Below, piece after piece: positions 33,561 to 46,228 of a stretch of DNA of 64,000 nucleotides. The DNA is taken from NCBI GenBank assembly GCA_911728455.2, contig OU452233.1, forward strand, positions 18,688,426 through 18,752,425, read 5' to 3'. The stretch is from Marthasterias glacialis (lineage: Eukaryota; Echinodermata; Asteroidea; Forcipulatida; Asteriidae). Both the position numbers and the translations under genes were made by a program. Position 1 is the stretch's first letter, and each line of letters starts with the position of its first letter. A model generated the notes under the pieces. The model saw only the letters and a program-made list of their open reading frames with translations, was not told where the DNA came from and did no database searches.

Positions 33561-36500
33561 AGGTTTTATATTGTTGTTTGAGCAGAATCTTGTGTGTAAA
33601 ATCAGTGTTCAGTAACCAGAGCCTCTTCAACTCACCATAAATACAAACAGCACCACCGTGTGACCTTACAAAAGTGATGTTAAGAAAGGATCTGGTCTAA
33701 CTAATTATCTTAAAAAACATTCTGATTGCGCCTTGTTAAAAGCTCGTACTTTTAGGATTGAAGATAATTGCCAATCATAATCCTGCTTACATAACTCATG
33801 AGCATTCAAGTGATACATATAGTTCGTGTGTGCTATGTACATGTACAGTACATGCTCCCTTCCACACAGTTAGTATGCATTACACTTTGTTAGAATCAAT
33901 TAACGCCCAAAATTGAGGAAACAAGTAAAATACATAGGAGAGGTTTCGGCCCATAAACAAATTGATATGCATAGTATACAACTGTTGATGTATCAGTCTG
34001 TGACAACAACAAAAACACACCCCAGGCCTAGTTATTTAGAACATGCTGAACTTGTCTTGCCCTACACAGCAAGTTCAAAAATATAAATTATCCCTTTGAC
34101 ACATTCTGTACTGCCCTCTTTTGTCAGCTTTTTCTAAACACTTCATTTCTATTCACTCAAATGTGACGTACTGTTGAGCTAAAAAATAGTCAAAGTTTAC
34201 AGCTTTGATTGAAATAAAGGGAGTATCTTTCAGGGGGGGGGGAGGATATTTTTTGTAAAAAAGGGGTTTGGTCATAATATTGGGATACAAAATGTTCAAG
34301 GCAATTTTTCAATCAATGTCCATTTTCAACAAGATGTTGAAGAAAGACAAAAACAGAAGTGAACTATTTATCGGCAATGTACACACATTAAAGTCAAGCA
34401 ACTACGTAAGTGCAAAAACAGAGGACACACCCCCAAGCACATTGAACATATCTTACAATTTTTGAAGACATGTTCTTTTTTTTCTTTCTTTTTTTTTTCA
34501 AAAAAGGAAATCCGTCGCTGGGAATTGAGAATCTTGAACTAACTTTAAATTTGCCAAACAAAAATAAGCAATAATATGAATATGTAGAACAAAACCAAAA
34601 GGAATATTTCTCGTTTATTGATCTTAGGTTTTGACATTTTCAAAAGAATTAAAAATGGGAAGATCGTAATGAAACACTTTTTTCCATAAATCATTCATGT
34701 TTCATAACTTTAATAAAAACCCAGTAAAATGAGAGACGTTTAAATTTCCAAGCATGCACATGAACCAATTTCATAATTTTGGGATTGACTGATTGGCATC
34801 TAATTCTAAAATCAGGTTGTCGTGGCTGCTGAACAAACCCGTCCAGTCTTTTCATATGCAAACAGCAAGCCTGCAGTGACAGTGGTGAGTCTCCTGAGGT
34901 GGCTCGCTCAGCCCTATCGACACACAGTCCCACAATAGCTGTCACAAAAGATGGATGCTAACAAAGATGCTTCCGTTTGGAGACAAAACAATTTTCTGTT
35001 TTCAAGATGAGTATAATACACTTGCGTGTGACACGGTCCAGTGTGTACGGCGCAAACAACCATTGTGGCCATTCAGTTGCGATCACAATGTCATTTTATA
35101 ATCCTTTCAGAACACATCCTATAAAAAAGGAGGTTTTTCACAGTGCCTTGACTGAGAGTGAAGGGAACAGTAGTATCGGCCCGAAAAGAAGAATAGAATT
35201 CAGTTTTGTGCATTGATTGGAAACCTTTCCCCATTCATGACCTATTATTACAACCACAGAAGCATAAAAACACAAATTTGCACACACTATAGAGCATGAT
35301 AAATAGTGAACAAAACCCTCCTTTTTTTTGGTCAACTTTTTTTAAGGTTTAAAAAGCTTCGCTCCGCCGAAGGCGACGATTTTGTTCCAGCTGATTTTAA
35401 ACAGGTGCGACAAGTTGCGTTTTTTTTCTTTTCTTTGACGGAAAAAGACAAAAATGTTATTCCCATGGTCGGTGAGCCGTAACGTTTGAATTGGTATAAT
35501 CGTCAAATAACCAATTGTTAACTGTCTGTAAGTCAATGCATCAGCAGTCAAACAATTCAATGGGAACAGCCCCTGGTTATAATTTATTGTTTACAGGTAT
35601 TTTTTTCACTCTGAATGGGCAAAGAAGAAAAAAAAAACGCTGAGTCAAGATTTGTCTTTATTCGGGTGAAAAAGGAGGAAAAGTTGTTCGTGGGAGGCTG
35701 CATTGTTTTGGCAAGTATTAAACTGGCTAGTTTGGTTGCAGCAGATTACATGCCCTGTGTGTAGCTTTGTTGTGGTTAAGAATAGCTGTAGCGCTAAAAT
35801 TCAGCCACTGAATCAAACTTTTGTTGCTAGGAATGTGTTTATCCGCCAAAATCTACCACCCATGGAATAAAAAAATAACATTACAAATTTAACACCGAGC
35901 TTATTTCAATCAATGGTCTGCATTTTCCAAGACAAAATAAATTATACACCAGTCTGCAGCTTAATTTGGGTTTTTTCACTTTTTTTTGAAAATAATGATT
36001 ATTTGAAACAGATTGGAACTTATTTATTTACTAAATAAATCAGACTTTAAAAAAACAGAATACATACAGAAGGCTCACTACAACAATCAGACCAAATATT
36101 ACCAAACAAAGGAATACATGAAAATACCAAAAACAAACGGCAGCCCAAGGATTGCCCAAAAGCGACTGACTGGGATGTGGTCTTGCGAGAAATCGTAGGA
36201 ACCTGAGCTTACATTATCAAAAAACAACATTTTTTTAATTTTGATCGAGAATGACATCAGCAACAAAACTCAAGACTTTGAAGATTCTTAACCTGACGAT
36301 GAAAGTTCTGTGTGTCACAGATTTGGCAAAAATAAAATTGAACGAACAATTTTATGCAACAGGTAGTTTTTCTCACATAGAATTTTTTTTTTTTTTTTTT
36401 TTTTGCGACAAGTTTGAGCTCGTACAAACTTTTTGTTGAACCAATACCCCTCTTCAATGGCCGCACTATGGAGAGATAAAGGGGAATATTTGCCCCCCTG

Positions 36501-36600
36501 GCAAATTTTTGTTCTTTGTCCCCCCCCCCCTAACTACACATACTGAAACTGAGCATAAAAAGGATTGATGTTTGTTTTTATTTGCAGGCAGCTGGCCAAC
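33561..36600. other. Unassigned AT-rich region
   Basis: No gene is supported. Short frames at 34691-34945 and 34977-35216 lie in somewhat GC-richer DNA (34780-35220) and are not recognised. A poly-T tract occurs at about 36381-36404 and a poly-C near 36522. Confidence 0.35.
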
Positions 36601-36833
36601 AGACCGATCCGTTAAGCCCCACCCCCTTTGTCTCAACCAATCACAGCCTTGGCAAGGCCACTGAAAGTCCGACATCAGTTGGGCGCGATCAAATCCTGTT
36701 GGAAAATGTCAACATGTGTGCGCGTACTTATTGCATGCGCGTTCATATAGAAGAGATGCACATTCTGCTTCTGATGTAGCAAATGCTGTGATTCTTCAAT
36801 ACATTTAGGGGACGGGGCTTAACGGATCGGTGT
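36601..36833. mobile_element. MITE family G, full copy
   Basis: Ends GACCGATCCGTTAAGCCCC (36602) and GGGGCTTAACGGATCGG (about 36814-36830) are near-perfect inverted repeats. CAATCACAGC lies near the left and GCTGTGATTCTTCAAT near the right. The interior has GTGCGCGTACTTATTGCATGCGCG. It shares its ends with 24614-24913. Confidence 0.9.
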
Positions 36834-37696
36834 CTTATACCATCATGTTTTTTTGTTTTATAAACAGTGCTAGACGGAACACTCTCTGCACTACCATTGG
36901 TATTTATTTGAACAAGTCTTCTTATTAACGTTTTTGAGACACAGGATATCAGAATCTGATAATTGCTTGCCTCCCACCCCCCTCCCCGCATTTCTTTGCC
37001 CTCATCTTTTGCCCCCAACATCTCCTCCCCCTTCTGTTGCCAACACTGCCCATCTTTAATAGATTTTATAACTCGCAACTTAGTCATGTGACATCCAAAA
37101 CCCATCTGCCTTTCATGGTCAAAGAAATAATTACTGTCACGCTATATTCTAGACGATTAATAATATGCCTATCATATCCTCCTTATTGTGGGAAAAAGGG
37201 TCCATCACATCCCATCAAAGATTGTCAAATGCAAAACCGTGGCCAAATCTGGACAACTTTTACTACACTATTTCGTCAAAAGGTTGTTGACTTACAGCGC
37301 TTTTGAACGCAAAAAGGTGTTTTTCATTACGGGTGGGTAATTTAGTTCATTACACCGATGCCCACTGGCTCTATCTTTGACAATTTGTTAAAATAAATCC
37401 GGATGGCTTTCTTTAGAACGCAAGGTAAACATTTTACACTCTCTAGTCAGCTAATTTAATCGCACAAATGAAATCGGTGATTACTTCTTCTATAAGGATA
37501 CAGATTTCTATTGTAAACAGAAGGTTATCATAATTTATGATTACTAACTGAGGGGTTTCTCATAGTAATAAAAAACTACCTTGAGCGCTTCCTTTTCAAT
37601 TGAGAAAAATTGATCATTCAGAACTGAATCAAGCAGATTTTAAATCAAATTGCAAACCAACTGAGAAGGAAGTAACTTCATAAAGCTACATTTATG
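36834..37696. other. Unassigned region
   Basis: A 120-codon minus frame (36743-37105) overlaps the MITE end and a pyrimidine-rich tract, and is not a credible gene. Nothing else is recognised. Confidence 0.35.
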
Positions 37697-37818
37697 TAGT
37701 GTGTCGTGGCCGAGGGGTTAAGTGCATCGGACACAAGTTCTGGCGGCCAAGTAATCAGGTTGTGGGTTCGAATCCTTGTCATGACACTTGTGTCCTTGAG
37801 CAAGACGCTTAACATTGC
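37697..37818 (+). mobile_element. tRNA-derived SINE, family B
   Basis: The A-box region GTGGCCGAGGGGTTAAGTGC and B box GGGTTCGAATCC (about 37764-37775) are in the leucine/serine tRNA arrangement. They are followed by CATGACACTTGTGTCC and TTGAGCAAGACGCTTAAC, the same tail motifs as in the 12.6 and 60.3 kb copies. The body downstream is short or diverged. Confidence 0.85.
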
Positions 37819-38861
37819 TTCAAATAGTGGATGACAATGGATTCATTTATCTGGAACCAAGCAAGAAAACGCAGAGTATAAAAGCTCTTCATTTGCTTGA
37901 TTCTGAGGATTTGTGGCAGATTTCGCTTTCTTAGAGTATAAGGCAAACATGTATTAGAATAACCAATATTGATAATTAAAATGATGGCTGAATTATAATG
38001 AAGTTGGCACTTACCATTTTTACAAACTAATTTCATAAAATTCGGTCATTAAAAAGGAAAATCGACTAGCATCACCAAACATTCTCCAAGCCAGGCATCT
38101 TAAATAAACCTTAAACACTCACAATAGCACCTTTATAAATACAAAAGTTTCTCAACAATGAAGACTTTCTTCAATTACGTTTTCAAGACCTTTTTCATCA
38201 TGATATGGTTCTGGGAAAATGAGATACTTCAAATATAAGACTACTCAACACAAAACAACAGTGTACTGTTGGTTGTTGTCCAGAAAACACCACCTTTGTA
38301 TACTAATGGGTCTAAGGGTAAAGTAATGGACCACTGGGTCCAGATAATATTATTGTCAACACAAAGTGTTTGAGGGGTAAATACTTTTCAGAGGCTTGTT
38401 TCAGTTCATTGCTAGCTTTTGATGAAAAGGCTCGTAGCCAATAATCCTCTTATACTAAAATGGAAACTGGGTTTCTTAACCCATGACAACCCCCCCCGGT
38501 AAACAAAGTTATTCAAGTGCCTAAACAAAAAGAGAGTTTTCGAGAGAAAAAAAAAATGTAAAAAATATTCATTAAATTGAATGCAAAACTAATAAACAAG
38601 CAGTCAAATGCCAGTCAAGCATTGAACTTCAGCACAAGCCTAACTTACTTAGCAACTTATCAATGACCCATTACCACAACGCACTCAAAAAGAAACCTAA
38701 AAAATACCCTAAAAAAAAAAAAAAAAAAAAAAAAACCAAAAGAACAGGCATCCAGGAAAATAAACCGTAAAAACAAAAACAAATTCAGGAATTCAGGCCT
38801 TATATCAAGTCTCTCTGGATATTGGGTTGTGATGAGTACAGCGCTTTTTATCATCGGATAG
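37819..38861. other. Unassigned AT-rich region
   Basis: Poly-A at 38710-38734. No gene or recognisable repeat. Confidence 0.4.
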
Positions 38862-39000
38862 AGGCAATAGACTGATCCATTAAGCCCCGCCTACTAACAT
38901 ATCGACCAATCACAGCCTTGACAACGCCACTGTAAATCCGACAAAAGTCCAACATGTTAAAATCCCATTAGAAAAGTAAACAAACCCTCGCCATTGTTCT
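38862..39000 (+). mobile_element. MITE family G, left-end copy
   Basis: AGGCAATAGACTGATCCATT, AAGCCCCGCCTACTAAC and CAATCACAGCCTTGACAA match the left ends of the 24.6 and 36.6 kb copies. The matching right end is not evident, so this is truncated or strongly decayed. Confidence 0.7.
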
Positions 39001-40008
39001 GACACACAACAGCACACACAACTGTACTAACGTTTGTTTTGTTTTCATTCTTTCATATTTCATATTTCCGGTGGTGCAAATCCCACAGCAGTGGTCCCTG
39101 TACAGTCGTGTACAAGTGGTTTAACAGTGTTCCTGTCTGCATTGTTCTTTCAACTCACGGCACTGCTCAAAAAGGCCACAAAACTAAATCCATACCCTTC
39201 ACGAAAACCGATAATGTCCTGATCCCTTATGATTTTGAATCCACCCTGAAAACTATGCTTGTGCTAGCTGCATGTATCAATATTACTCATATAATAGCAT
39301 TTTGGACATCACTAATATTGTCTTTCATTTTTTGTTTTTGTTTTATAGAACCAACTCTGAATTATATTTTTAGCTCTAGATCTTTCCACCTTGTCAATAC
39401 AATGGTGTAGTTTTACCCCCAAATCCTAGCAGATTAACCCACTTTTTCATGGACGGGGACCACATTTTTTATTGCTCTAGTTGGTCAACCATTCTCCCCT
39501 CACAGTGATTTGTTACTCATAAAAATAAATGAACCTGAACAAGGTAGCTGATGTTTAGATTTCTCAAGCGAAACATGGCTGAGATTATTTTTTCCATTAA
39601 AATGCAGCTGATTGTGTTTGGTTAGTAGAAATCTTAAAGTGCTGCAAAGATACGTTTTCCCATAGGGGAAAAGAATTTTATTGGCAGTCTGATCAATGTA
39701 TTGATCATTGATTTTTGGATGAGTAAATTCATTCTCATCTTCTAGTTTTCAACCAGCACACCGTCCAACCACGATTAAACCAAACTGGGAAAATTTCATC
39801 CAATACACTGATCACCTTGTAGTGAAAACAGAGACGAATGGTTTGTTTGTAATGGAGTTTCGGCCATTCATATGTGAAACTTTGTTTCAATTATACCAAT
39901 TGTAAAAGCATTGGAGACTTTTAGATTCTTCAAATAAGGCTTCTGACTGGACCCCCCCCCCCCCAAGCAAAGAGGCCTGGCATTGCACAGGACCGCCCAT
40001 CAACATAG
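39001..40008. other. Unassigned region
   Basis: A 123-codon plus frame (39039-39410) with hydrophobic stretches is unrecognised and is probably chance. A poly-C tract lies near 39951-39964. Confidence 0.35.
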
Positions 40009-40081
40009 GGCTGGTTAGCTCAGTTGGTTAGAGCACTCGTATGTTATTCAAGAGGTTGCGGGTTCGAGTCTGGCATCAGCC
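40009..40081 (+). tRNA. tRNA-Asn(GTT)-like sequence, probable pseudogene
   Basis: Exactly 73 nt in canonical spacing. A 7-bp acceptor stem (GGCTGGT / ATCAGCC, one G-T pair), TA, D stem GCTC/GAGC with loop AGTTGGTTA, anticodon loop ATGTTAT giving GTT, and T arm with TTCGAGT. A TTTT pol III terminator follows at 40085-40088. The anticodon stem (CTCGT/TCAAG) has two mismatches and the T stem (GCGGG/CTGGC) one. A real tRNA is therefore doubtful; a tRNA pseudogene or the head of a SINE is more likely. I see no body shared with the other SINEs. Confidence 0.5.
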
Positions 40082-40223
40082 AAATTTTCTTTGCTCACCC
40101 CAATTAATATATATATAGATATATACATTTACTTTGATAGTATTCCAGACGCTGTATTTCTCTGGAGGATTGGTACTGCTAGTATGAACTTACTATTTCA
40201 TTTTCTTCTTGTGTCCCTGCACA

Positions 40224-40470
40224 GGGTAAACATGGTTCAGCCAAAAACCAAACACACTGCTTGCCATTATCATTCAAAGTTGCAAGGTCCTCAGCTATGT
40301 ACGGTTGCCCCATTTGCTTTCTCATTTGAAGCGATGTATAACCACAGCGAGGCTGAGAGGAAAAACAGTCTGGTTCCTTATTGTCTGTATGAATTAGTAT
40401 ACTTATTGTCGATGGGTATACAGGGAACATGTCAAACCAACAATTATGTGATGAAATAGTATATTATGTA
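40224..40470. mobile_element. MITE family I, diverged copy
   Basis: GGTAAACATGGTTCAGCCA near the left, AACCACAGCGAGGCTGAGAGG, then AGTCTGGTTCCTTATTG and ATACAGGGAACATGTC in the same order as the 46229-46406 element. The ends have decayed. The opposing open frames here (40091-40459 plus, 40179-40430 minus) are shadows of the repeat. Confidence 0.65.
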
Positions 40471-41025
40471 GTGAACCTTTAACTGGTCTTTTAATTTTTT
40501 ATTTTTTTTTATTGTTTTTTTTTATACTTTGCATTTTTGAAAGGGCGTAAATACTTTCCGAATCAACCTATGGACAATTCCTTTAAAATGGAATAAAAAT
40601 TGTGTGGGTGTTTTCTTTTTTAACCAAAACAACTAGAAAATCATAAATGTGTGACTGAATGGAGGCAGAAATCATATCGGATATGGCTTTCCCTCCAAAT
40701 CCATCACGGCTGGCGGTTTTGTTTTGTTACCATGCCGCTCTGACGAATGCGTTACTGAACACGCTATACCTGTTAGCAGGCTTTCAGTCGATTGTACCGA
40801 GACAATGGGCATCAAATCAAGCGTAGTGGCGTATACCAAGGACCAACAATGGTAGTCCTGGTGGGGGTACAGTCTGAGGGGGGTTTCAATTCAGTCAGAG
40901 CAAATGATGCCTGTGAGGGGCTAGACTAGAGGGGTTTTGAATTTAGACTCTGTCAGATGGTCCCTGTTATCCGTATGACTTTGACTGTCAATGACTGTCA
41001 ACAACTGTCAACAGCGCGGCCCTCA
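40471..41025. other. Unassigned region with GACTGTCAA repeats
   Basis: ACTGTCAA-type motifs cluster at about 40981-41013. They recur near 41318, 41341 and, degenerately, 41630. No gene is recognised. Confidence 0.4.
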
Positions 41026-41250
41026 CATGGCAAAACAATGCAATTCGAAAATGGGCATTTTGAGAAAAAACGACAACAAAACTTTCAAAAATGCCAAATA
41101 AGCCTCGAGACAGATGGCTGTATCTCGGAAACGGAGCAACATACAGAATTGAGACTCATCTAGAAGTGAAGAGCGTCCTCATTTTACCCAGAAAATGCAT
41201 CAATCTCAAAACCACAAAAAATTGAGTTACATTGTTTTGCCATATGATGG
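41026..41250. mobile_element. Foldback element, TGGCAAAACAATG ends
   Basis: The left end CATGGCAAAACAATGCAATT (41026) is matched by the right end AATTGAGTTACATTGTTTTGCC (to about 41243). The interior has complementary GCATTTTGAGA / TCTCAAAA parts. The 225-bp size and lack of coding fit a MITE. Confidence 0.6.
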
Positions 41251-41384
41251 CCCAGCGGCTGACATGACTGACTACCCTGTCCAGTCTGGGAACAGGTCTG
41301 TTAATGGTATGCCTCTGACTGTCAAATTATAATGTTCAGGACTGTCAAATAAATATTAAGGCTGTGTTCGACCTGGCTACGGTA

Positions 41385-41545
41385 GTAGGGCCGTGTCCGA
41401 ATCGGTGGCTTTACAGCTGCTGCTATGGCTGGATCGTCGCACCAATGATGCATTGAAGTATAGGCCATCCATAGCAACACCCTTAGCAACAGCCATAGCT
41501 GTAGCCATAGCGGCCATATTCTCCAATAGCCATAGCCAGGGTCGG
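41385..41545. repeat. Dispersed repeat, family L
   Basis: CCGTGTCCGAATCGGTGGC, GCTGGATC, ATGATGCATTGAAGTATAGG and CAACACCCTTAGCAACAGCC recur in order at 56478-56575. Internal CCATAGC repeats resemble the 18-bp minisatellite at 58820-59024. The opposing frames of 60-106 codons here are repeat shadows. Confidence 0.75.
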
Positions 41546-43800
41546 CTTGATTCCAACACTGCTTTATCACCATATCACCATTCAAATCTGAGATGGACTG
41601 TACTGAGATGGACTGTACATTATGTATGTCTTTGACTGCCAAAGACTCTCAAATGGCAAGAGTGTTAGACTTAACTATGACTGGCCCATGTACGCTGTCT
41701 GTACAAAAAAAAACGACTGTTAATAACTGTCACAAGACCATCTGCACTTCTAATAAGCAATGGGTTCACAATTTCAAACTTCTTGTTATATTTTTCTTTT
41801 CTGTTTTTCTTCTTTTTTTTTCTTTTACCAATTCCATTAGTTGTTCAATTTACTCTGGCTAGTAGCACATTAAACTTCAGTACATTCTACAGAAATTTGC
41901 ACTTCACATTGTGGATATCATTGGAAAGTTTATTTTCGACTAAACCTTTCACAAACGGCAGCCTAACGTTCCATTCAGCCTGAGAATATACGTTTGTATA
42001 CACCAGATGAACATTTTTGTAGTTTACGCACAAAAGACCAAGGTGGGTTTTTTCCCCCCCAGTCTTTTGGGACACAATGCAATGGTGGGGGTAAAAAGGT
42101 GAGGTAGGTATTATGGATTAATAATCCCCACACATCAAAGGAAATTACAGCATTTTACCAACTTATTCAAGTTGGCTCACAAAATACCTCAAAGAAATGT
42201 CTTTCTCCCTTTTCCATTTTTCCATACTCCACTTCAGAATAAGCTAAACTCCTTATGCTCTATTTAATCCCATGGCGATTATTCCTAATCTGTCTCAGGT
42301 ATTTTTTTTTATATTTTATTTTCAAGATGAATGAATTTGTATTATTGAATCTTACAACCATTGTGTCAAACAATAAAACTTTTTTTTTTAGTGTGAAAAA
42401 AGTGTGAAAATAAAATGAGTTCATTCGGTGAACCCCTGAGTCATAATAAGAAGAATAAATTATGTCATCATATAAATTTATGAACAAGTTCCCCCAGAGT
42501 GACTAGTAATGTCCAAATTTTCATAAGAACACCTCATATATAATAGCCATTTGTGCTTTTATAAATTCTATTTTGAGTTGACAAATTAACATGTGAAACA
42601 TCCAGAGCCCTTCAACGAGATGTTATTTCCACAAAGACACATCTCTGGTTTTATTTTTTATGACAGACACATCAATTTACCCACAAATGAGGTTCGTTTA
42701 TAGCGCAATAAATTACACAGCCAGACATTAGCATCATTTCTACTCATCAGAGAGCAATCACAATACCCCATTGTGTTTAACAAAAGCCACATGAACAATT
42801 ACCTTCCAAAGATTCGTTAACAATGTTGTATTTGTGGATTTGGAACAGAGGTCTGAAAGCCTACATGCAAAATTTAGACATTCTCGGAAAATAGTGAAAC
42901 GACATTTAAAAGTAAAATCAACCCAAACATCTGCTTGATTTCAATGTAATGTGATGTCTTAAACATTCTATATGTTGAGAAATACTTACATTTATAGGCC
43001 CTAAATAGGTGTTATTTGCAAGCTCTTCTTCGCATCTTACTTTGTTTTCAGAACAGATTGCTCCCAGTGAAACTCCAACCAAAATTCAATGAACTATTTA
43101 TTCCCAGTAAAAAAAAAAAAAAAAAAAAAAAAAACGAAAAGGAAAAGACACAAACTCGGTCATTTTAAAGCTCAACACCCCCCCCCACAACCATCAAACC
43201 ATCCTACTATCAGTCATAAATCTACAGTCATCATTAATCATCGTCATGGCAATGAAGATGTTTAATACAATCAGCACTTCATCCACGATTGTTCACCGCC
43301 TCCGGCAATACTTCCACAGATGGAAGAATGAGGATGGGCTCCCCAGACTCCAGCTTGCTTTATTTTTGTTCCCACTTTTTTTTTTTTTTTGTTCGGGTAA
43401 ACGTTATCCAATTTGTAAAGTCTGATTCATCTATTTGGATAGTGGAGGATAAGGTATGATCACTCAGGAGGAATCTTAAATGATCCTACTCAGAAGGTGA
43501 AATGAAACAACACTTTGAGACAAAATAACGGAAGACACTCACAGAGTAGAGAGTTACAAAGAAGATGGACAAGAGTCTTCCGCGATAGGAATTTTTTTAT
43601 AGGTTTACAATATTACTTTATGAATAATTTTTGTCTATAAAAATCTATCGTTTGTTTGTGGACAAGAGCATGAACCCTGACTCCTATAGTTTTCAAATAA
43701 AAGCCACCAAACAACCAACCTGTGAGAATTTCATCAAATTAAGTGGTCACTCTGTCAAAAAAAAACTGAATAGAAGTTCACAGTTGTTCATGTCTTAAGA
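41546..43800. other. Unassigned AT-rich region
   Basis: A 15-bp unit (TGAGATGGACTGTAC) is duplicated at about 41589-41618. A poly-A tract lies at 43109-43134 and a poly-T near 43377. No gene is recognised. Confidence 0.4.
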
Positions 43801-43935
43801 AGGGAATAAAAGAGTGGCAAGGTGGTCTTAACCGGCCCTTTAATACCAGGTAAACACGGTCACGTGACCACCTTTCAACCAATAGGAATGCCTAAACTGT
43901 CTTGGGTACTTATGAATACTGTTTTACAGGGATAA
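43801..43935. mobile_element. Element related to family M foldback
   Basis: AGGGAATAAAAGAGTGG and GGTCTTAACCGGCCCTTTAA match the left arm of the foldback at 52372-52540. The right part (ATACCAGGTAAACA ... CCAATAGGAAT) matches, inverted, the 52085-52140 segment (ATTGGTCGAGAG ... TTTACCTGGTATT). It contains a perfect 12-bp palindrome GGTCACGTGACC (43858-43869), an E-box of the CLEAR/USF type. Confidence 0.7.
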
Positions 43936-44006
43936 ATGTATCCTTGATCTTGGAAAGAATAGATTCATTTACATCTTCCGTCCTCTAGTTTCCAATAACC
44001 ACACCT

Positions 44007-44459
44007 TAATAACAATAATAATAATAACAATAAAGAGCATTTGTAAATCACCGGTATCGGTCAGGCACGACGCTTATGGCACATTCAAGAATAAACACAA
44101 TTTAAAAAGAATAACATGTACGGAAAAGATGAGTTTTGAGTGACAATGTGGAAAGTTGGCAGGGATTCTAGTTGGCGTAGGTGTTGAGGAAGATTGTTCC
44201 ATAGTTCAGGTGCAGCACGGGAGAAAGAGCGGTCTCCCCAAGAACGATTGGTTCTGGGGACAGACAGTTGGAGAGATGTTGTAGAACGAAGATTTCTGGC
44301 TTGTCGGAAAATTGAGATGATTCCGGTAATGTCGATCGGTGAAGTGACATGTAGAGATTGAAAAACAAGAAGGAGAATCTTCAAGGAAAAGTGGTCGATG
44401 ATAGGAAGCCAATGGAGGGACTTCAGTACAGGGCTTATGTGGGTTACATTACATCCAAA
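44007..44459 (-). pseudogene. Truncated LINE (CR1/L2/Jockey-like) RT C-terminus
   Basis: The minus-strand frame running left from about 44459 has SPVLKSLHWLPI and then KILLLVFQSLH, the typical end of a non-LTR reverse transcriptase. SRAAPELWNNLP and a stop at 44085-44087 follow. Only about the last 125 residues are present, so the catalytic YxDD region and endonuclease are missing. A short 3' UTR (GCCTGACCGATACCGGTGAT) ends in an AATAATAATAA-type tail (44007-44034). The 5' truncation is normal for target-primed insertion. The exact clade is not decidable here. Confidence 0.85.
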
Positions 44460-46228
44460 CTATGGATATATCCCACAAATAACAAAATGCTCTCTTTGGA
44501 TCTAGGATAGTTCCTAAAGAGTTGGGGTCCAAAAAAGTAATGACCAATTTCTGCTGAAAACAGAGTTACAATTTCACCATATTTGACACATAAATAGGGG
44601 GCTACTTCATGACCCGCCCCCTCCTTCCTGGAATCTGAGTAAGAAGTATTTACCACTGATTTATAAAACCCTTAAGCATGAGAGCAACAAGGCCATCCAG
44701 TACATACAGACTAAAGCCTAATGCCAAGCTCAACCACCCGCTGAACAAAACGTCCGCTGATGGATCGACCAAACTTTCTATTGTGAGTTCACGAGGGTCG
44801 TACCCCGGGTACCAAAGCTACTCTCAGCAAACACATTGTGCGTTTATCTCTGATAAACACAATGTGCCCCCCGATCACCCACCGATGACAAATGCCAAGT
44901 TTCCCTGCCGAGACGATAAAACAGAGTTCAGATGAGGACGACCCTACCCACAAAAATACAACCAAAAAAATTGCCCCGAGTTACAACTGAACAACTGCAG
45001 CTAAAGTTTAACCCATCCATGTCATAAGAATATGCTTTACAAAGACATTCTCTTAACGACAAAGACAAATGACACAAAGTGGACCCCTCACCAGAGCTGG
45101 GTGAAGTGAAACTTTCTCTACAACGGCGGTGAGAAGAAAGGGGGGTCTTCAACACACTCTCGTGGCCTGTGGGTATGACACGGGGGCAGAATCGGAGAGC
45201 AATGACTTACACCCCATGGCTTTCAAGAAAGAAAAAAAAGGGGGCTTCAATAGCGGTAGATACACACCTACATTTTTTGGCTTTCAGAGGGGCCATTCTC
45301 CTCGGATATCATCACAGCTCATCAGTGAGATCGTAGCACTACCCCCCTCCACGATGTGGTAGGTGAGCCCACAGGGGGATCGCAACTTGCCAGGGGGTAT
45401 GTCCCACCATCTGGAAAAGCCATGATAGGACACGGTGAGAAATGCCGAACTGACGATAAAGAATAAGCAAGTTGATGTACACACACAGGGGGCGGTTTGG
45501 CCGCGAATGGAATATCCAGATGCTGCGACCGGTCTCTTGCACAATGGATGACACTTCGGCAACAATGACCGGGGTTGTATGGGAACCATCTATCAGGCCC
45601 TCTCAAGTCTTTTTATAAGAACATGATAATTATCTTATTGGATATACATACATATATACGCCAGCGGCAACCACTGCCAAATCAATATGGTTCCCTTTAC
45701 CAACGCAACGGTGAATGAGAAGCGTAACGACGCATGACATGCCTGGGTTAAAAAGTCAAGCTAAGAGGGAGCCGCAAATAAGGTGATACTGCAATCTTAA
45801 AGACAAGATTATGTTGCTGTCATGTAGAGTACAAAGATGTTTGGCAAATGTTTCTATTACGAGGGTTGTTTAAAGTCATGAACGGGGGACCAATGGGCAA
45901 ATAATAAAAGATTCAAGAGTACAAGCAGTTTAAAAGACCTGTGATTTGGTGTGGCTATCTTCTTTGATATATCATTCCTAGGCTGAAAGACTGCAGTAGA
46001 AAGTTGACTCTTGAGCAGAAGGGGGAACAAGTCTTGGCAATTTCATGAGCAAGTGGCATGGCCATGGGAGTCAAGGCCCCACTTTTTAGCCCCCATCCAG
46101 GGAGGATTTTGAAGGTGCAGATGTTCTTTCAGGGTTTGCCCAGAACTTGCTCAGCGAGTACCAGCCAGTGGAACCAGTTAGGTTATCGTTTCACTAGTCC
46201 ATTATTAGCTTTTTTCACTATAGTCCCT
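44460..46228. other. Unassigned region, GC-richer 44650-45620
   Basis: 44650-45620 has balanced composition and several overlapping frames of 71-101 codons on both strands (for example 45284-45606 minus). None is recognisable. It may be conserved non-coding DNA or contain exons I cannot identify. The rest is featureless. Confidence 0.3.

Noticed and set aside
39039-39410. 123-codon frame with hydrophobic segments as a membrane protein exon
   Set aside because: Hydrophobic residues follow from T-rich sequence. There are no splice or start signals and no family likeness.
40091-40459. 122-codon plus frame
   Set aside because: It overlaps the decayed MITE family I copy, and an opposing frame covers the same DNA.
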